Shown: positions 9,420-18,333 of the stretch, piece after piece
Layout: each line of letters opens with the position of its first letter
How positions within the stretch are numbered: the stretch's first letter is position 1
Program-made: the position numbers and the translations under genes
Notes under the pieces: model-generated
Databases searched by the model: none
What the model was told of the DNA's origin: nothing
The model's input: only the letters and a program-made list of their open reading frames with translations
DNA from: an uncultured Flaviramulus sp.
Lineage (GTDB): Bacteria; Bacteroidota; Bacteroidia; Flavobacteriales; Flavobacteriaceae
Assembly (NCBI GenBank): GCA_947495125.1
Contig: CANLXL010000006.1
Location: forward strand, 244,554-308,553
DNA length: 64,000 nucleotides
Reading direction: 5' to 3'

Positions 9420-10643
9420 ATGAATAAAATTATCAAAATCATTGTTCTTAGTTCCTTTGCTGTATTTACAAATCAAATCAACGCTCAAAATTCTTATTAT
9501 AACCCGACCCATTATCAGGGTATTTTTTACGGACAACCATCGAGTGCCCGGGCCACCGGGATGGGGCTTACAACCATTACTTTAGGAGGTATCGAAAATG
9601 CTTTTTATAACCCTGCCGCTGTTGGTTTAACCAATGAAAAAGTAAATGTTCATCTCAATTATGCTTCCGGAAGTCAAGTGTACAAGGGCGGTAAGTATCC
9701 CTTTCTCGGAATTTCATATCGGGTGAATGAAAAATTAAGTGTCGGTATCAGCACCTTAACCTGGCATGACGAAAAGAACTCCCCATGGTCTACCATTATA
9801 GGGGCATTTGATGAAAATGTAGAACGACGAAGCCAATCGGTTTATACTTTGGTGGGTGCTTATGAGGTCATCCCTAATTTAAACATAGGGTTATCGGGTA
9901 ATTATTTAGTCGATAAAGCTGTTGAGAATAACGTCACAAATTCAGAGTTCATTTTATCTTTAGGAGCTGTTTATGATAAAGAGGTGAATTGGATCAAATC
10001 CGAAAACGTTAACAACCAAAAAATAAGATTCGCAGGAAGTTTGGTCAATGCCCTAATGAAAAACAGAATAGAAACAACCTATCAAGACTTTTTAAACTAC
10101 AGGGATTTACCCATACATTTAACTCTGGGAACATCGTATCATTTAAGTTTGCCGTTTACAGCAAACTTTACTAAAAACAAAGGGTTCTTTGAAGGCGCTC
10201 CTAATGCAGTAAACTTGTCATTACATTTACAATACAGAGATGTTTTAAAAGGCCCTGAAAAAGACGTCGTAAATACAAATCATGAAGAAAATACCGCTTT
10301 TGGAATTGGTGCGGAAGCCTGGTTTATGGATCTCATTGCCCTAAGAATGGGATACTATAAAGAAGATCGTCCCAATGAAGGCCCAAAAGGCGATGGTAGT
10401 AGATGGGTTACTCATGACAAAAGAGGATTCACATGGGGATTTGGAGCAAACTTGCCGTTAAATCGCTTGACCAACGGAAAAATACCCTTTAACAGCGAAA
10501 TCAATTTTGTAACCAGTAAATTGCTCAACGAGTATGGCAGTAACTATACACTTCCAAGCTATTTTACAGACAAGAACTTTTTGTTTTCAATAGGTGTTAA
10601 TCTTAAATTTGTGGAAAAAAACAGACGTGTAAAGCAGATTTAA
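9420..10643 (+). CDS. PorV/FadL-like outer-membrane beta-barrel protein
   Basis: ATG 9420 opens a good signal peptide (MNKIIKIIVLSSFAVFTNQINAQ); the frame extends to a TTG at 9408, which I reject. The mature start, SSARATGMGLTTITLGGIENAFYNPAAVG, is the plug-like N-terminal signature shared by PorV, PorQ and UPF0164/FadL-like barrels. The rest is made of amphipathic strands with short turns (LNIGLSGNYLV, LSLHLQYRD, FGIGAEAWFMDLIALRMGYYKED). It may be a hydrophobic-compound channel or a type IX secretion accessory barrel; nothing here decides. It follows the DUF3179 pair with an 81-bp gap and ends before a strong terminator. Confidence 0.6.
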   Translation: MNKIIKIIVLSSFAVFTNQINAQNSYYNPTHYQGIFYGQPSSARATGMGLTTITLGGIENAFYNPAAVGLTNEKVNVHLNYASGSQVYKGGKYPFLGISYRVNEKLSVGISTLTWHDEKNSPWSTIIGAFDENVERRSQSVYTLVGAYEVIPNLNIGLSGNYLVDKAVENNVTNSEFILSLGAVYDKEVNWIKSENVNNQKIRFAGSLVNALMKNRIETTYQDFLNYRDLPIHLTLGTSYHLSLPFTANFTKNKGFFEGAPNAVNLSLHLQYRDVLKGPEKDVVNTNHEENTAFGIGAEAWFMDLIALRMGYYKEDRPNEGPKGDGSRWVTHDKRGFTWGFGANLPLNRLTNGKIPFNSEINFVTSKLLNEYGSNYTLPSYFTDKNFLFSIGVNLKFVEKNRRVKQI

Positions 10644-10668
10644 AATATCATATTTTTTTAAGACGGAT

Positions 10669-10718
10669 AAACCTAATCAGTTAATCACATTTAATGGGAA
10701 CTGATTAGGTTTTCCTTT
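10669..10718 (+). terminator. Rho-independent terminator after the envelope gene group
   Basis: A perfect 14-bp stem pairs AAACCTAATCAGTT (10669-10682) with AACTGATTAGGTTT (10699-10712), with a 16-nt loop and then a T-rich run. It separates the envelope group from the ribosomal protein operon. Confidence 0.8.
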
Positions 10719-10778
10719 GCCTTAATTTCAACCGCTAAAACAGGTCGTTTTTTAATTGAAATAATCTTTCTTCACTAT

Positions 10779-10808
10779 TTGGTAATCAAATATATAATCG
10801 TAAATTTG
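10779..10808 (+). promoter_or_regulatory. Promoter of rplM-rpsI
   Basis: TTG at 10779-10781 and TAAATTTG at 10801-10808 are separated by 19 nt. This matches the Bacteroidota primary-sigma consensus TTG-N17-23-TAnnTTTG. Initiation would fall near 10815, leaving a leader of about 60 nt before the GTG start of rplM. Confidence 0.75.
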
Positions 10809-10841
10809 CAAACTCTTTTTGAGAGAGGAATGTTTAACCTG

Positions 10842-10858
10842 TCACGCTGGTAGCGTGA
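10842..10858 (+). promoter_or_regulatory. Small leader hairpin before rplM
   Basis: TCACGCT (10842-10848) pairs perfectly with AGCGTGA (10852-10858) over a 3-nt loop, inside the predicted leader and about 20 nt before the rplM start. It could be part of a ribosomal-protein autoregulation site. There is no T run, so it is not a terminator. Confidence 0.4.
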
Positions 10859-10877
10859 TATATAAAAATTAATTAGT

Positions 10878-11333
10878 GTGGATACATTAAGCTACAAAAC
10901 GATTTCAGCAAACAAAGCTACCGTTAATAAGGAGTGGGTTTTGGTTGATGCTGAAGGTCAGGCGCTTGGTCGTTTATCTTCAAAAGTTGCAAAACTTTTA
11001 AGAGGGAAACACAAGCCAAACTTCACACCACATGTTGATTGCGGAGATAATGTAATTATTATCAATGCCGAAAAAATCAGCTTATCAGGAAACAAGTGGA
11101 ACGAAAAAACATACATTCGTCACACAGGTTACCCAGGTGGTCAAAGAAGTTTAACTGCTACTGAATTGTACGGAAAAGACCCGGCAAGAGTGGTGGAAAA
11201 ATCAGTAAAAGGAATGTTACCTAAAAACAAATTAGGAGCAAATTTATTCCGTAATCTAACAGTTGTTGTTGGTTCAGAACATGCTCATGCAGCACAAAAG
11301 CCAAAAACAATTAACTTAAACGAATTCAAATAA
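10878..11333 (+). CDS. rplM: 50S ribosomal protein L13
   Basis: The 151-residue protein begins [35 protein letters not shown], with L13 motifs [35 protein letters not shown] and [10 protein letters not shown]13 is an early 23S rRNA-binding protein of the large subunit. The start is a GTG at 10878; no ATG fits, and MDTLSYK is the usual beginning in this lineage as I recall it. Its TAA overlaps the ATG of rpsI by one base, the normal L13-S9 coupling. Confidence 0.97.
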   Translation: MDTLSYKTISANKATVNKEWVLVDAEGQALGRLSSKVAKLLRGKHKPNFTPHVDCGDNVIIINAEKISLSGNKWNEKTYIRHTGYPGGQRSLTATELYGKDPARVVEKSVKGMLPKNKLGANLFRNLTVVVGSEHAHAAQKPKTINLNEFK

Positions 11334-11719
11334 TGGATGTAATTCACAAAATTGGCCGTAGAAAGACGGCTGTTGCTCGTGTGTATGTTGCCCCGGGAAA
11401 AGGGAACATCACGATTAATAAAAAAGACTTAGCGGCTTACTTTACTACGGCTACATTACAGTACAAAGTAAAGCAACCTTTAGCTATGACTAACAATGAT
11501 AGCAACTTTGATATTACAGTAAATGTATTTGGAGGTGGTATTACAGGTCAGGCAGAAGCTGTTCGTTTAGCAATTTCTCGCGCAATGTGCGAGCTGGATG
11601 CAGAGAACAGATTAATATTAAAACCAGAAGGTTTATTAACAAGAGATCCAAGAATGGTTGAGCGTAAGAAATTCGGACAGAAGAAAGCGCGTAAGAAATT
11701 CCAGTTCTCTAAACGTTAA
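11333..11719 (+). CDS. rpsI: 30S ribosomal protein S9
   Basis: The 128-residue protein has the S9 core (HKIGRRKTAVARVYVAPGKGNITINKK, GGGITGQAEAVRLAISRAMC) and the basic C-terminal tail (KARKKFQFSKR) that reaches the P-site tRNA. It is translationally coupled to rplM through the shared base at 11333. A stable hairpin follows at 11727-11763. Confidence 0.97.
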   Translation: MDVIHKIGRRKTAVARVYVAPGKGNITINKKDLAAYFTTATLQYKVKQPLAMTNNDSNFDITVNVFGGGITGQAEAVRLAISRAMCELDAENRLILKPEGLLTRDPRMVERKKFGQKKARKKFQFSKR

Positions 11720-11726
11720 TTTATCC

Positions 11727-11763
11727 TCAGCTGGATTGGGAATCTATTTCTCAATCTTGCTGA
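11727..11763 (+). ncRNA. Structured intergenic RNA between rpsI and rpsB (hairpin candidate)
   Basis: TCAGC (11727-11731) pairs with GCTGA (11759-11763), and GATTGGGA (11734-11741) pairs with TCTCAATC (11749-11756) with one G-U. This gives a 13-bp helix with a 2x2 internal loop and a 7-nt apical loop. No T run follows, so it is not a classical terminator. It may stabilise the rpsI 3' end or regulate rpsB. No RNA family is assigned. Confidence 0.4.
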
Positions 11764-11835
11764 AATTAAAACAAAATTTAAACCAGTTATTGTTGTCCTA
11801 GTGTAAAAACAGGATTTAGTTTAGCATCTAAATGA

Positions 11836-11870
11836 AGCCAAAAGCCAAAAGCGGAAAGCTAAAAGCCAAA
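11836..11870 (+). repeat. Tandem heptamer repeat AAAAGCC upstream of rpsB
   Basis: About five heptamers of AAAAGCC or close variants (AAAAGCG, GAAAGCT) run just before rpsB. They lie about 40 nt before the start codon, near where the leader would be. Confidence 0.5.
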
Positions 11871-11910
11871 TGGAACATTGCTAATTCAACAGAACGTAAA
11901 CTATTACAAA

Positions 11911-12738
11911 ATGGCAGTAGAAGTAAAAGAATTACTTGAAGCAGGTGTACACTTCGGACACCTTACACGTAAGTGGGATCCAAACATGGCCCCATACGTA
12001 TATATGGAGCGTAACGGTATCCATATTATCAACCTATACAAAACAGCGGCTAAAATTGATGAAGCCGGAAATGCCTTAGCAAAAATTGCAGCATCCGGTC
12101 GTAAAATTTTATTCGTTGCAACAAAAAAGCAAGCTAAAGATATTGTAGCCGAAAAAGCCGGGGCAATTAACATGCCTTACATCACTGAAAGATGGCCAGG
12201 TGGGATGCTAACAAACTTTGTTACTATTAGAAAAGCGGTTAAAAAAATGGCTGCTATTGATAGAATGAAGAAAGATGGTACCTTTATGACGCTTTCTAAA
12301 AAAGAACGTTTACAAGTAGATCGTTTAAGAGCTAAGTTGGAAAAGAACTTAGGATCTATTAGTGACATGACGCGCTTACCAGGTGCATTATTTGTGGTTG
12401 ACATTAAACGTGAACATATTGCAATAAAAGAAGCTCAAAAATTAAACATTCCTATTTTCGCAATGGTAGATACCAACTCAGACCCACGTCAGGTTGATTA
12501 TGTTATTCCTGCGAATGATGACGCTTCTAAGTCGATAGACAAAATTTTAACCCACGTTACTAATGCAGTAACTACGGGATTAGCAGAACGTAAAGCAGAA
12601 AAAGAAGCAAGTGCTTCAGCTAAGGAAGAAGCTCCTAAAGCGAAAGCTGAGACAAAAGCAGAAGCTGTAGTTGAAAAAGCTGCTCCAAAAGCTAAAGCTG
12701 CACCAGCTCCAAAAGTTGTTGCCGAAGAAGAAGAGTAA
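11911..12738 (+). CDS. rpsB: 30S ribosomal protein S2
   Basis: ATG 11911 starts MAVEVKELLEAGVHFGHLTRKWDPNM, the canonical S2 beginning; the frame reaches a TTG at 11878, which is rejected. Further S2 motifs are TERWPGGMLTNFVTIRKAV and IPIFAMVDTNSDP. The product has 275 residues. After about residue 225 it carries an Ala/Lys/Glu-rich tail (ASAKEEAPKAKAETKAEAVVEKAA), a low-complexity extension common in flavobacterial S2. It is followed by tsf as in most bacteria. A weak promoter, TTG 11793-11795 with TAGTTTAG 11817-11824, lies upstream. Confidence 0.96.
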   Translation: MAVEVKELLEAGVHFGHLTRKWDPNMAPYVYMERNGIHIINLYKTAAKIDEAGNALAKIAASGRKILFVATKKQAKDIVAEKAGAINMPYITERWPGGMLTNFVTIRKAVKKMAAIDRMKKDGTFMTLSKKERLQVDRLRAKLEKNLGSISDMTRLPGALFVVDIKREHIAIKEAQKLNIPIFAMVDTNSDPRQVDYVIPANDDASKSIDKILTHVTNAVTTGLAERKAEKEASASAKEEAPKAKAETKAEAVVEKAAPKAKAAPAPKVVAEEEE

Positions 12739-12823
12739 ATAAGATTAACACAACATTATCAAGTCGTTTAGTTCTTTTCTTTGTTGAAAATATATTGAGC
12801 GACTTTTTTAAATTATAATTATT

Positions 12824-13798
12824 ATGAGTACTACAGTAAAAATTACAGCCGCTGAAGTAAATAAATTAAGACAAGCTACAGGTGCAGGAATGATGGACTG
12901 CAAAAAAGCATTGGTTGAAGCCGAAGGAGATTTCGATAAAGCCATTGAAGTTTTACGTAAAAAAGGACAAAAAGTAGCTGCTAAAAGAGCCGACCGTGAC
13001 TCTAGCGAAGGCGCAGCAGTTTCAAAGGTTAACGCAGATAATACAGTAGGTGTTGCTATTGTATTAGGTTGTGAAACTGATTTTGTGGGTAAAAACGAAA
13101 ACTTTTTAGCCTTAGCAAATCAATTAGCAGAAACCGCATTAAATCACGACTCTAAAGAATCTTTTTTAGCCGCGGATTTTGGTGGAATGACCGTTGCCGA
13201 TAAATTAATTGAGCAAACTGGTGTTATTGGTGAAAAACTAGACATCAAAGCTTTTGAAAAATTAGAAGCACCGTTTGTTGGAACCTATGTTCATATCAAT
13301 AAAATTGCAGCTTTAGTTGGACTATCTGCAAAGGTTGATGCTGCTGATACTGTAGCTAAAGATGTTGCTATGCAAGTGGCGTCTATGGGAGCTACAACAT
13401 TATCTTACAAAGATTTTGATCCGGCATTTATCGCTTCTGAAACTGAAGCAAGAATTGCCGTTATCGAAAAAGATAATATTGAATTAGGACGTTTAGGTAA
13501 AACCCTTAAAAATGTTCCTAAATATATTTCAATGGCACAGTTAACTCCTGAAGTTTTAGCGCAAGCTGAAGCCGATGCAAAAGCAGAACTTAAAGCTGAA
13601 GGGAAGCCAGAACAAATTTGGGATAGAATTTTACCGGGTAAAATGGATCGTTTTGTTTCAGATAATACGACCTTGGATAAAGAACAATGTCTTTTAGATC
13701 AAGATTTTATTAAAGATGAAAAGAAAACTGTTGCTCAATACGTGGCCTCTCAGGGAGCCGTTGAAGTGACCGGATTTAAACGTGTTACTTTAGGGTAA
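12824..13798 (+). CDS. tsf: Translation elongation factor Ts
   Basis: The 324-residue protein starts with the UBA-like domain (ITAAEVNKLRQATGAGMMDCKKALVEAEGDFDKAIEVLRKKG) and contains GCETDFVGKNENF, the TDFV motif that inserts into EF-Tu. EF-Ts exchanges GDP for GTP on EF-Tu. A second core subdomain follows to about residue 290. It is 85 bp after rpsB and ends before a clear terminator. Confidence 0.97.
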   Translation: MSTTVKITAAEVNKLRQATGAGMMDCKKALVEAEGDFDKAIEVLRKKGQKVAAKRADRDSSEGAAVSKVNADNTVGVAIVLGCETDFVGKNENFLALANQLAETALNHDSKESFLAADFGGMTVADKLIEQTGVIGEKLDIKAFEKLEAPFVGTYVHINKIAALVGLSAKVDAADTVAKDVAMQVASMGATTLSYKDFDPAFIASETEARIAVIEKDNIELGRLGKTLKNVPKYISMAQLTPEVLAQAEADAKAELKAEGKPEQIWDRILPGKMDRFVSDNTTLDKEQCLLDQDFIKDEKKTVAQYVASQGAVEVTGFKRVTLG

Positions 13799-13861
13799 AT
13801 TAATATGTCCTTTTTCCGTTTCCGTGAAGGTGGAAATCTTTCAAGAAAAAACGACAAAAAT

Positions 13862-13897
13862 AAAAACCATTACATTTTAAAATGTAGTGGTTTTTTT
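13862..13897 (+). terminator. Rho-independent terminator after tsf
   Basis: AAAAACCATTACATTTT folds back on AAAATGTAGTGGTTTTTT, with one G-T pair and a run of seven T, about 65 nt after the tsf stop. Confidence 0.8.
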
Positions 13898-13944
13898 ATG
13901 CAAAATTCATATTTTTTATAAATTCAAAAAATAAAAAAATTATG

Positions 13945-13952
13945 TAGCTTTG
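13945..13952 (+). promoter_or_regulatory. Probable -7 box of pyrH
   Basis: TAGCTTTG fits TAnnTTTG and lies 52 nt before the GTG start of pyrH, just after the tsf terminator. No good TTG is seen at the -33 distance. Confidence 0.4.
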
Positions 13953-14003
13953 CTAAACTCTAATTTCCGCTTAGATGGAAATCTCACAATTCAAAAATAG
14001 ACC

Positions 14004-14711
14004 GTGAAATACAAAAGAATACTCCTCAAACTATCTGGTGAGGCCCTAATGGGCGAACGCCAATACGGCATCGATCCGGAACGCCTGGCAGAATACGCCC
14101 AAGATATTAAAACCATTACTGATAATGGTGTTGAAGTTGCTATCGTTATTGGTGGTGGAAATATTTTTAGAGGTGTTGCAGGAGCCAGTAAAGGCATGGA
14201 TCGGGTACAAGGCGACCATATGGGGATGTTGGCAACTGTTATTAATGGCTTAGCCTTACAGGGTGCCTTAGAAGATGCCAATATCCCAACACGATTACAA
14301 ACTGCTATAAAAATTAACGAGGTGGCCGAACCTTTTATTAGAAGAAAAGCCATGCGTCATTTAGAAAAAGGTCGCGTTGTTATTTTTGGTGGTGGTACCG
14401 GGAACCCTTATTTTACAACAGATTCTGCGGCTGTATTACGGGCTATAGAAATTGAAGCTGATGTTATTTTAAAAGGTACCCGTGTCGATGGTATTTATAA
14501 CACAGACCCGGAAAAAGATAGTTCGGCAATTAAATTTAATTTCATATCTTTTGATGATGTTTTACGTAAAGGTCTAAAAGTTATGGATACTACCGCTTTT
14601 ACATTAAGTCAGGAAAATAAATTGCCAATCATTGTTTTTGATATGAACAAAAAAGGAAACCTCTTAAAGGTTGTTTCCGGAGAGAATATCGGCACCGAGG
14701 TTAATTTTTAA
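14004..14711 (+). CDS. pyrH: Uridylate kinase (UMP kinase)
   Basis: The 235-residue amino-acid-kinase-fold protein shows [52 protein letters not shown], and [17 protein letters not shown]. These are the phosphate- and UMP-binding loops of bacterial UMP kinase, which makes UDP for nucleic acid and envelope sugar synthesis. The start is GTG at 14004 (VKYKRILLK); the first downstream ATG would remove the phosphate-binding loop. It precedes frr by 47 bp, the standard pyrH-frr pairing. Confidence 0.96.
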   Translation: MKYKRILLKLSGEALMGERQYGIDPERLAEYAQDIKTITDNGVEVAIVIGGGNIFRGVAGASKGMDRVQGDHMGMLATVINGLALQGALEDANIPTRLQTAIKINEVAEPFIRRKAMRHLEKGRVVIFGGGTGNPYFTTDSAAVLRAIEIEADVILKGTRVDGIYNTDPEKDSSAIKFNFISFDDVLRKGLKVMDTTAFTLSQENKLPIIVFDMNKKGNLLKVVSGENIGTEVNF

Positions 14712-14758
14712 ACCTTGGCGTAATTTTTGAATATTAATTGGCATTAAAGTTTTAAATC

Positions 14759-15316
14759 ATGAATGAAGAGTTACAATTTATACTAGACTCAGCAAAGGAG
14801 TCCATGGATAATGCGCTAAAGCATTTAGAAAAACAACTGGTTAATATTAGAGCCGGTAAGGCAAGCCCTTCTATGTTGGGAAGTGTTATGGTTGACTACT
14901 ACGGTTCTCAAACTCCTTTAAATCAGGTTGCCAATGTGAATACACCCGATGGTCGAACCATTACCGTTCAGCCTTGGGAAAAAAGTATGCTACAAGAAAT
15001 TGAACGTGGTATAATGCTTGCTAACATTGGTTTTAATCCTATGAATAACGGTGAAACCATTATTATAAATGTACCGCCATTAACGGAAGAACGTCGTCGC
15101 AATTTGGCCAAACAGGCAAAGTCTGAAGCTGAAGATGCTAAAGTGAGTATTAGAACGGCAAGGAAAGATGCCAATAACGAGATCAAGAAAACCGAAGATG
15201 TATCGGAAGATGCTCAAAAAAATGCTGAAATCGACGTACAACAATTAACCGATAATTACGTTAAAAGGGTTGATGATATTTTCGATACTAAAGAAAAAGA
15301 AATCATGACCGTATAA
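14759..15316 (+). CDS. frr: Ribosome recycling factor
   Basis: The 185-residue protein matches RRF throughout: MDNALKHLEKQLVNIRAGKASPSML, VDYYGSQTPLNQVANVNTPDGRTITVQPWEK, and NIGFNPMNNGETIIINVPPLTEERRRNLAKQAK. RRF, with EF-G, splits post-termination ribosomes. It is co-oriented with pyrH and is followed by a terminator, closing the translation block. Confidence 0.97.
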   Translation: MNEELQFILDSAKESMDNALKHLEKQLVNIRAGKASPSMLGSVMVDYYGSQTPLNQVANVNTPDGRTITVQPWEKSMLQEIERGIMLANIGFNPMNNGETIIINVPPLTEERRRNLAKQAKSEAEDAKVSIRTARKDANNEIKKTEDVSEDAQKNAEIDVQQLTDNYVKRVDDIFDTKEKEIMTV

Positions 15317-15330
15317 TTTTAAAAGCAACT

Positions 15331-15357
15331 TCCCGATAGTAATCGGGACGTTTTTTT
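15331..15357 (+). terminator. Rho-independent terminator after frr
   Basis: TCCCGAT (15331-15337) pairs with ATCGGGA (15342-15348) over a 4-nt loop and is followed by CG and seven T. It lies 15 nt after the frr stop. Confidence 0.8.
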
Positions 15358-15385
15358 ATATAATTTTTCAGCTTTTATCGGACAC

Positions 15386-16657
15386 ATGCTAAAACCTTAT
15401 GCTCTCACTTTTGTCTTACTCTTTTCATGGGGTATGCATTCGCAATTAAGTGATAAGAGCCATAAAGCACATCAGCAAGATTCTATTAAAAAAAGTGAAT
15501 TTATAAAACAACTTGGTAATGGCTATTTTCCAACTAAGTATTTTAATTTCGATCTAAGGTATCTTATTAAATTTAATCAGTACGAAGGTTTACGAAGTGG
15601 TATTGGCGGTACGACAAACGATGCTTTTTCTAAAAAGTATAGACTGAATTTTTATACCGTTTACGGTTTTAATGATCATAGGTTTAAATATGGTATTGGT
15701 GGAGGCCTCAGGTTAGCTCAAAAAACAGGCACCTGGTTAAATGTTAATTATACAGATGATCTTCAGGAAACTGGAAGTTCCAAATTTTTAACGGATAAAC
15801 GTTTTTTTCAATTTTTTGAACCGCGCCTTCTTAACATCGATCTGTTTCATAAACATCTCACCAAATCACTGTCGATAGAACATCAATTTACGCCTAAAAT
15901 CTTAACCGAAACCCAATTTGCTGTTAGCAATATAGATCCTACATATGATTATCAGTACAACTTTAATAATACCCTCTATAATAGATTTCACCTAAGCACG
16001 GCAACCGTTGCGATGCAATGGAGTCCTTTTAGTAAATTTGACAGCACAGACCACATTGCAAAGGAAACCAAAGACGGGTATCCGAAATTTACAATACAAT
16101 ATACCAAAGCGTTCAAAAATGTATTTAAAAGCGATTTTAGTTTTTCAAAATTAGATTTTAGGACGATCCATAGAATAGGCGATCTGAATACCGGATTATC
16201 AGAAATTATCATGGTATCCGGAATTACAAACGGAAATACCCCACTAACCCATTTGTATCATGCCTATCCGAATAACATCACTAAAGAAACGATTATGCAG
16301 CGTTTCTCGGTTGCCGGATTAAACAGTTTTGAAACCATGTTTTTTAACGAGTTCTTTTCCGATAAGTTTACCACATTTCAGTTCAAACAGTATTTAAAAC
16401 CTTTTCATATTTCAGAACGTTTCAAACCCCAACTCGTATTAATTTCAAGATATGCCATTGGAGATATTAAGCATCCCGAGAGGCATCAAAATGTAACGTT
16501 TAACTCGCTTAAAAAGGGATATACAGAGTCCGGTTTCGAACTTAACAAACTGCTTTTTGGTTTCGGTTTAAGCTTTACGTATCGCTATGGTGCTTACCAT
16601 CTTGCCGATGTTGAGGACAACGTGGCATTTAAATTCACGTTTAACGTGACCTTGTAG
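15386..16657 (+). CDS. Exported outer-membrane beta-barrel protein, DUF5686-like C-terminal region
   Basis: A signal peptide (MLKPYALTFVLLFSWGMHSQ) is followed by about 400 residues of barrel-type strands. Segments such as SIEHQFTPKILTETQFAVSN, LSTATVAMQWSPFSKFD, FKQYLKPFHISERFKPQLVLISR and the ending ADVEDNVAFKFTFNVTL resemble the C-terminal barrel of DUF5686 proteins. Those are usually about 800 residues with an N-terminal carboxypeptidase-regulatory-like domain, so this one looks like the barrel alone with its own signal peptide. Function unknown. It stands alone between the frr terminator and the convergent protease gene. Confidence 0.55.
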   Translation: MLKPYALTFVLLFSWGMHSQLSDKSHKAHQQDSIKKSEFIKQLGNGYFPTKYFNFDLRYLIKFNQYEGLRSGIGGTTNDAFSKKYRLNFYTVYGFNDHRFKYGIGGGLRLAQKTGTWLNVNYTDDLQETGSSKFLTDKRFFQFFEPRLLNIDLFHKHLTKSLSIEHQFTPKILTETQFAVSNIDPTYDYQYNFNNTLYNRFHLSTATVAMQWSPFSKFDSTDHIAKETKDGYPKFTIQYTKAFKNVFKSDFSFSKLDFRTIHRIGDLNTGLSEIIMVSGITNGNTPLTHLYHAYPNNITKETIMQRFSVAGLNSFETMFFNEFFSDKFTTFQFKQYLKPFHISERFKPQLVLISRYAIGDIKHPERHQNVTFNSLKKGYTESGFELNKLLFGFGLSFTYRYGAYHLADVEDNVAFKFTFNVTL

Positions 16658-16740
16658 ATTTGCGAGTGGGAACTGCCGAATTTTGAAATCGCTATGCTCT
16701 TTTACTACTAAACAAGAGAAAAACACAAAATAAGGGGGTT

Positions 16741-18333
16741 TTACTTATTGGCATCACTCAACTTAATCACTTCATCAATCATGATATCACGTTGATTAAA
16801 TACTTCTTCATAAGCGCCTTCGCCAAAAAGCTGATCGGCTAAAGTGGCTTTAAGGTATTGTTTGACTTCGGTATGATAAGCTACAAATGTGATCTTTACA
16901 TTTACGCGAGCATTGACATAGTCTTGTAAGGCATATACCCAATCTTCACCAACCTCAAAACTATCGATAAAATCACGTCTTGAAATTCCATCATAGGCAT
17001 GCCTGTCTTTATCTAATTGTCTAAACACAAAATTATCAAAGAACTGGTAGTTTTTTATAAGCATTAAGGTTTCGCTTTGCATGCTATTATCAATAGGGAC
17101 GAATACATCGGGGATAATGCCACCGCCGCCAAAAACAGTTTTCCCTTCGGGTGTGGTGAACCTTAAAGAATCGGCCACTTTGATTTTTTCAGGATCGAGC
17201 AACTCGCCGCTTTTTAAACGTTCAAAATGCTCATCGAAATAATCTTTATTCCCATTTTTATAAGGGCGTTGTATGGAGCGTCCGGTGGGTGTATAATAGC
17301 GTGATACGGTTAATCGAACTGCACTGCCATCTCCCAATTCCATTTCACGTTGCACCAGGCCTTTACCATAAGACCGTCGACCAATAATAGTGCCTTTATC
17401 ATTATCCTGAAGTGCTCCGGCTACAATCTCACTCGCAGATGCAGAGTTCTCGTTTATAAGCACATATACTTTGCCAGTTTCAAAGCTTCCTTTTCTGGTC
17501 GCATAACTTTTTTCAATATTACCGCGCTTGTTCTTGGTAAACAAAATGAGCTTATCATCTTCCAAAAACTCATCTACCATTTCTTCGGCAATGCCTAAAA
17601 ACCCGCCGGGGTTATCGCGTAAATCCAAAGCAATCTCTGTGGCACCTAATGTTTTAAGCTTGGTCAGACCTTTTTTAAATTCTTTATAGGTGGACTCGGC
17701 AAAACGATTGACTTTAATGTAACCTAGCTTTTCGGTGAGCATATAAGCCGCATCCACACTTTTGATAGGAATGTTATCGCGTTTCACAGTAAAATTTAAA
17801 AGTTCGGGCTCCCCTTTTCTGAAGACTTTTAAATCAACCCTGGTGTTAATCGGGCCTTTTAATTTTTTAACGAGCTCTCCATCATTTAACGAATCCCCGA
17901 TTAAAGAAGCTCCATTAGCCATTATGATTCTATCACCGCCCATAATCCCCGCTTTGGCACTTGGGCCGTTTTCAATTGACCGTATTACGGTAATCGTATC
18001 CCGATAGGTATAAAAACTAACACCAATCCCTACAAAATCACCTTTCATATTCTCAGCCACGCGTTCCATATCCTTCTTAGGAATATATACGGAATGTGGG
18101 TCCAGATTCTCTAAAATCCCATTAACCGTAACATCAACAATACTATCGGTGTTAATATCATCCACATAGTCGTAATCAATATAATCGATTAATCGGTTAA
18201 GCTTGTCCTTCTTGCTATTGGTTGAAAACAGTCTGTCAGGAGCATCGGCAAAATTCAGCTTACCACCAATAAAAATACCGGCTGCTATCGCAACACCTAA
18301 AACCAGTGGTAAATATTTTTTTTGATACGACAT
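16741..18333 (-). CDS. S41 family C-terminal processing peptidase
   Basis: The 530-residue protein has an N-terminal membrane or signal segment (YLPLVLGVAIAAGIFIGGKL), a PDZ domain (about residues 85-170, GIMGGDRIIMANG), and the S41 catalytic core. The serine lies in NENSASASEIVAGAL near residue 295, and the lysine in RRSYGKGLVQ near 323. Ctp proteases degrade or trim periplasmic and envelope proteins at their C-termini. A further ~130 residues follow the core. Its ATG shares one base with the stop of the upstream deaminase gene (TAATG), so the two are coupled. Confidence 0.92.
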   Translation of the reverse strand: MSYQKKYLPLVLGVAIAAGIFIGGKLNFADAPDRLFSTNSKKDKLNRLIDYIDYDYVDDINTDSIVDVTVNGILENLDPHSVYIPKKDMERVAENMKGDFVGIGVSFYTYRDTITVIRSIENGPSAKAGIMGGDRIIMANGASLIGDSLNDGELVKKLKGPINTRVDLKVFRKGEPELLNFTVKRDNIPIKSVDAAYMLTEKLGYIKVNRFAESTYKEFKKGLTKLKTLGATEIALDLRDNPGGFLGIAEEMVDEFLEDDKLILFTKNKRGNIEKSYATRKGSFETGKVYVLINENSASASEIVAGALQDNDKGTIIGRRSYGKGLVQREMELGDGSAVRLTVSRYYTPTGRSIQRPYKNGNKDYFDEHFERLKSGELLDPEKIKVADSLRFTTPEGKTVFGGGGIIPDVFVPIDNSMQSETLMLIKNYQFFDNFVFRQLDKDRHAYDGISRRDFIDSFEVGEDWVYALQDYVNARVNVKITFVAYHTEVKQYLKATLADQLFGEGAYEEVFNQRDIMIDEVIKLSDANK

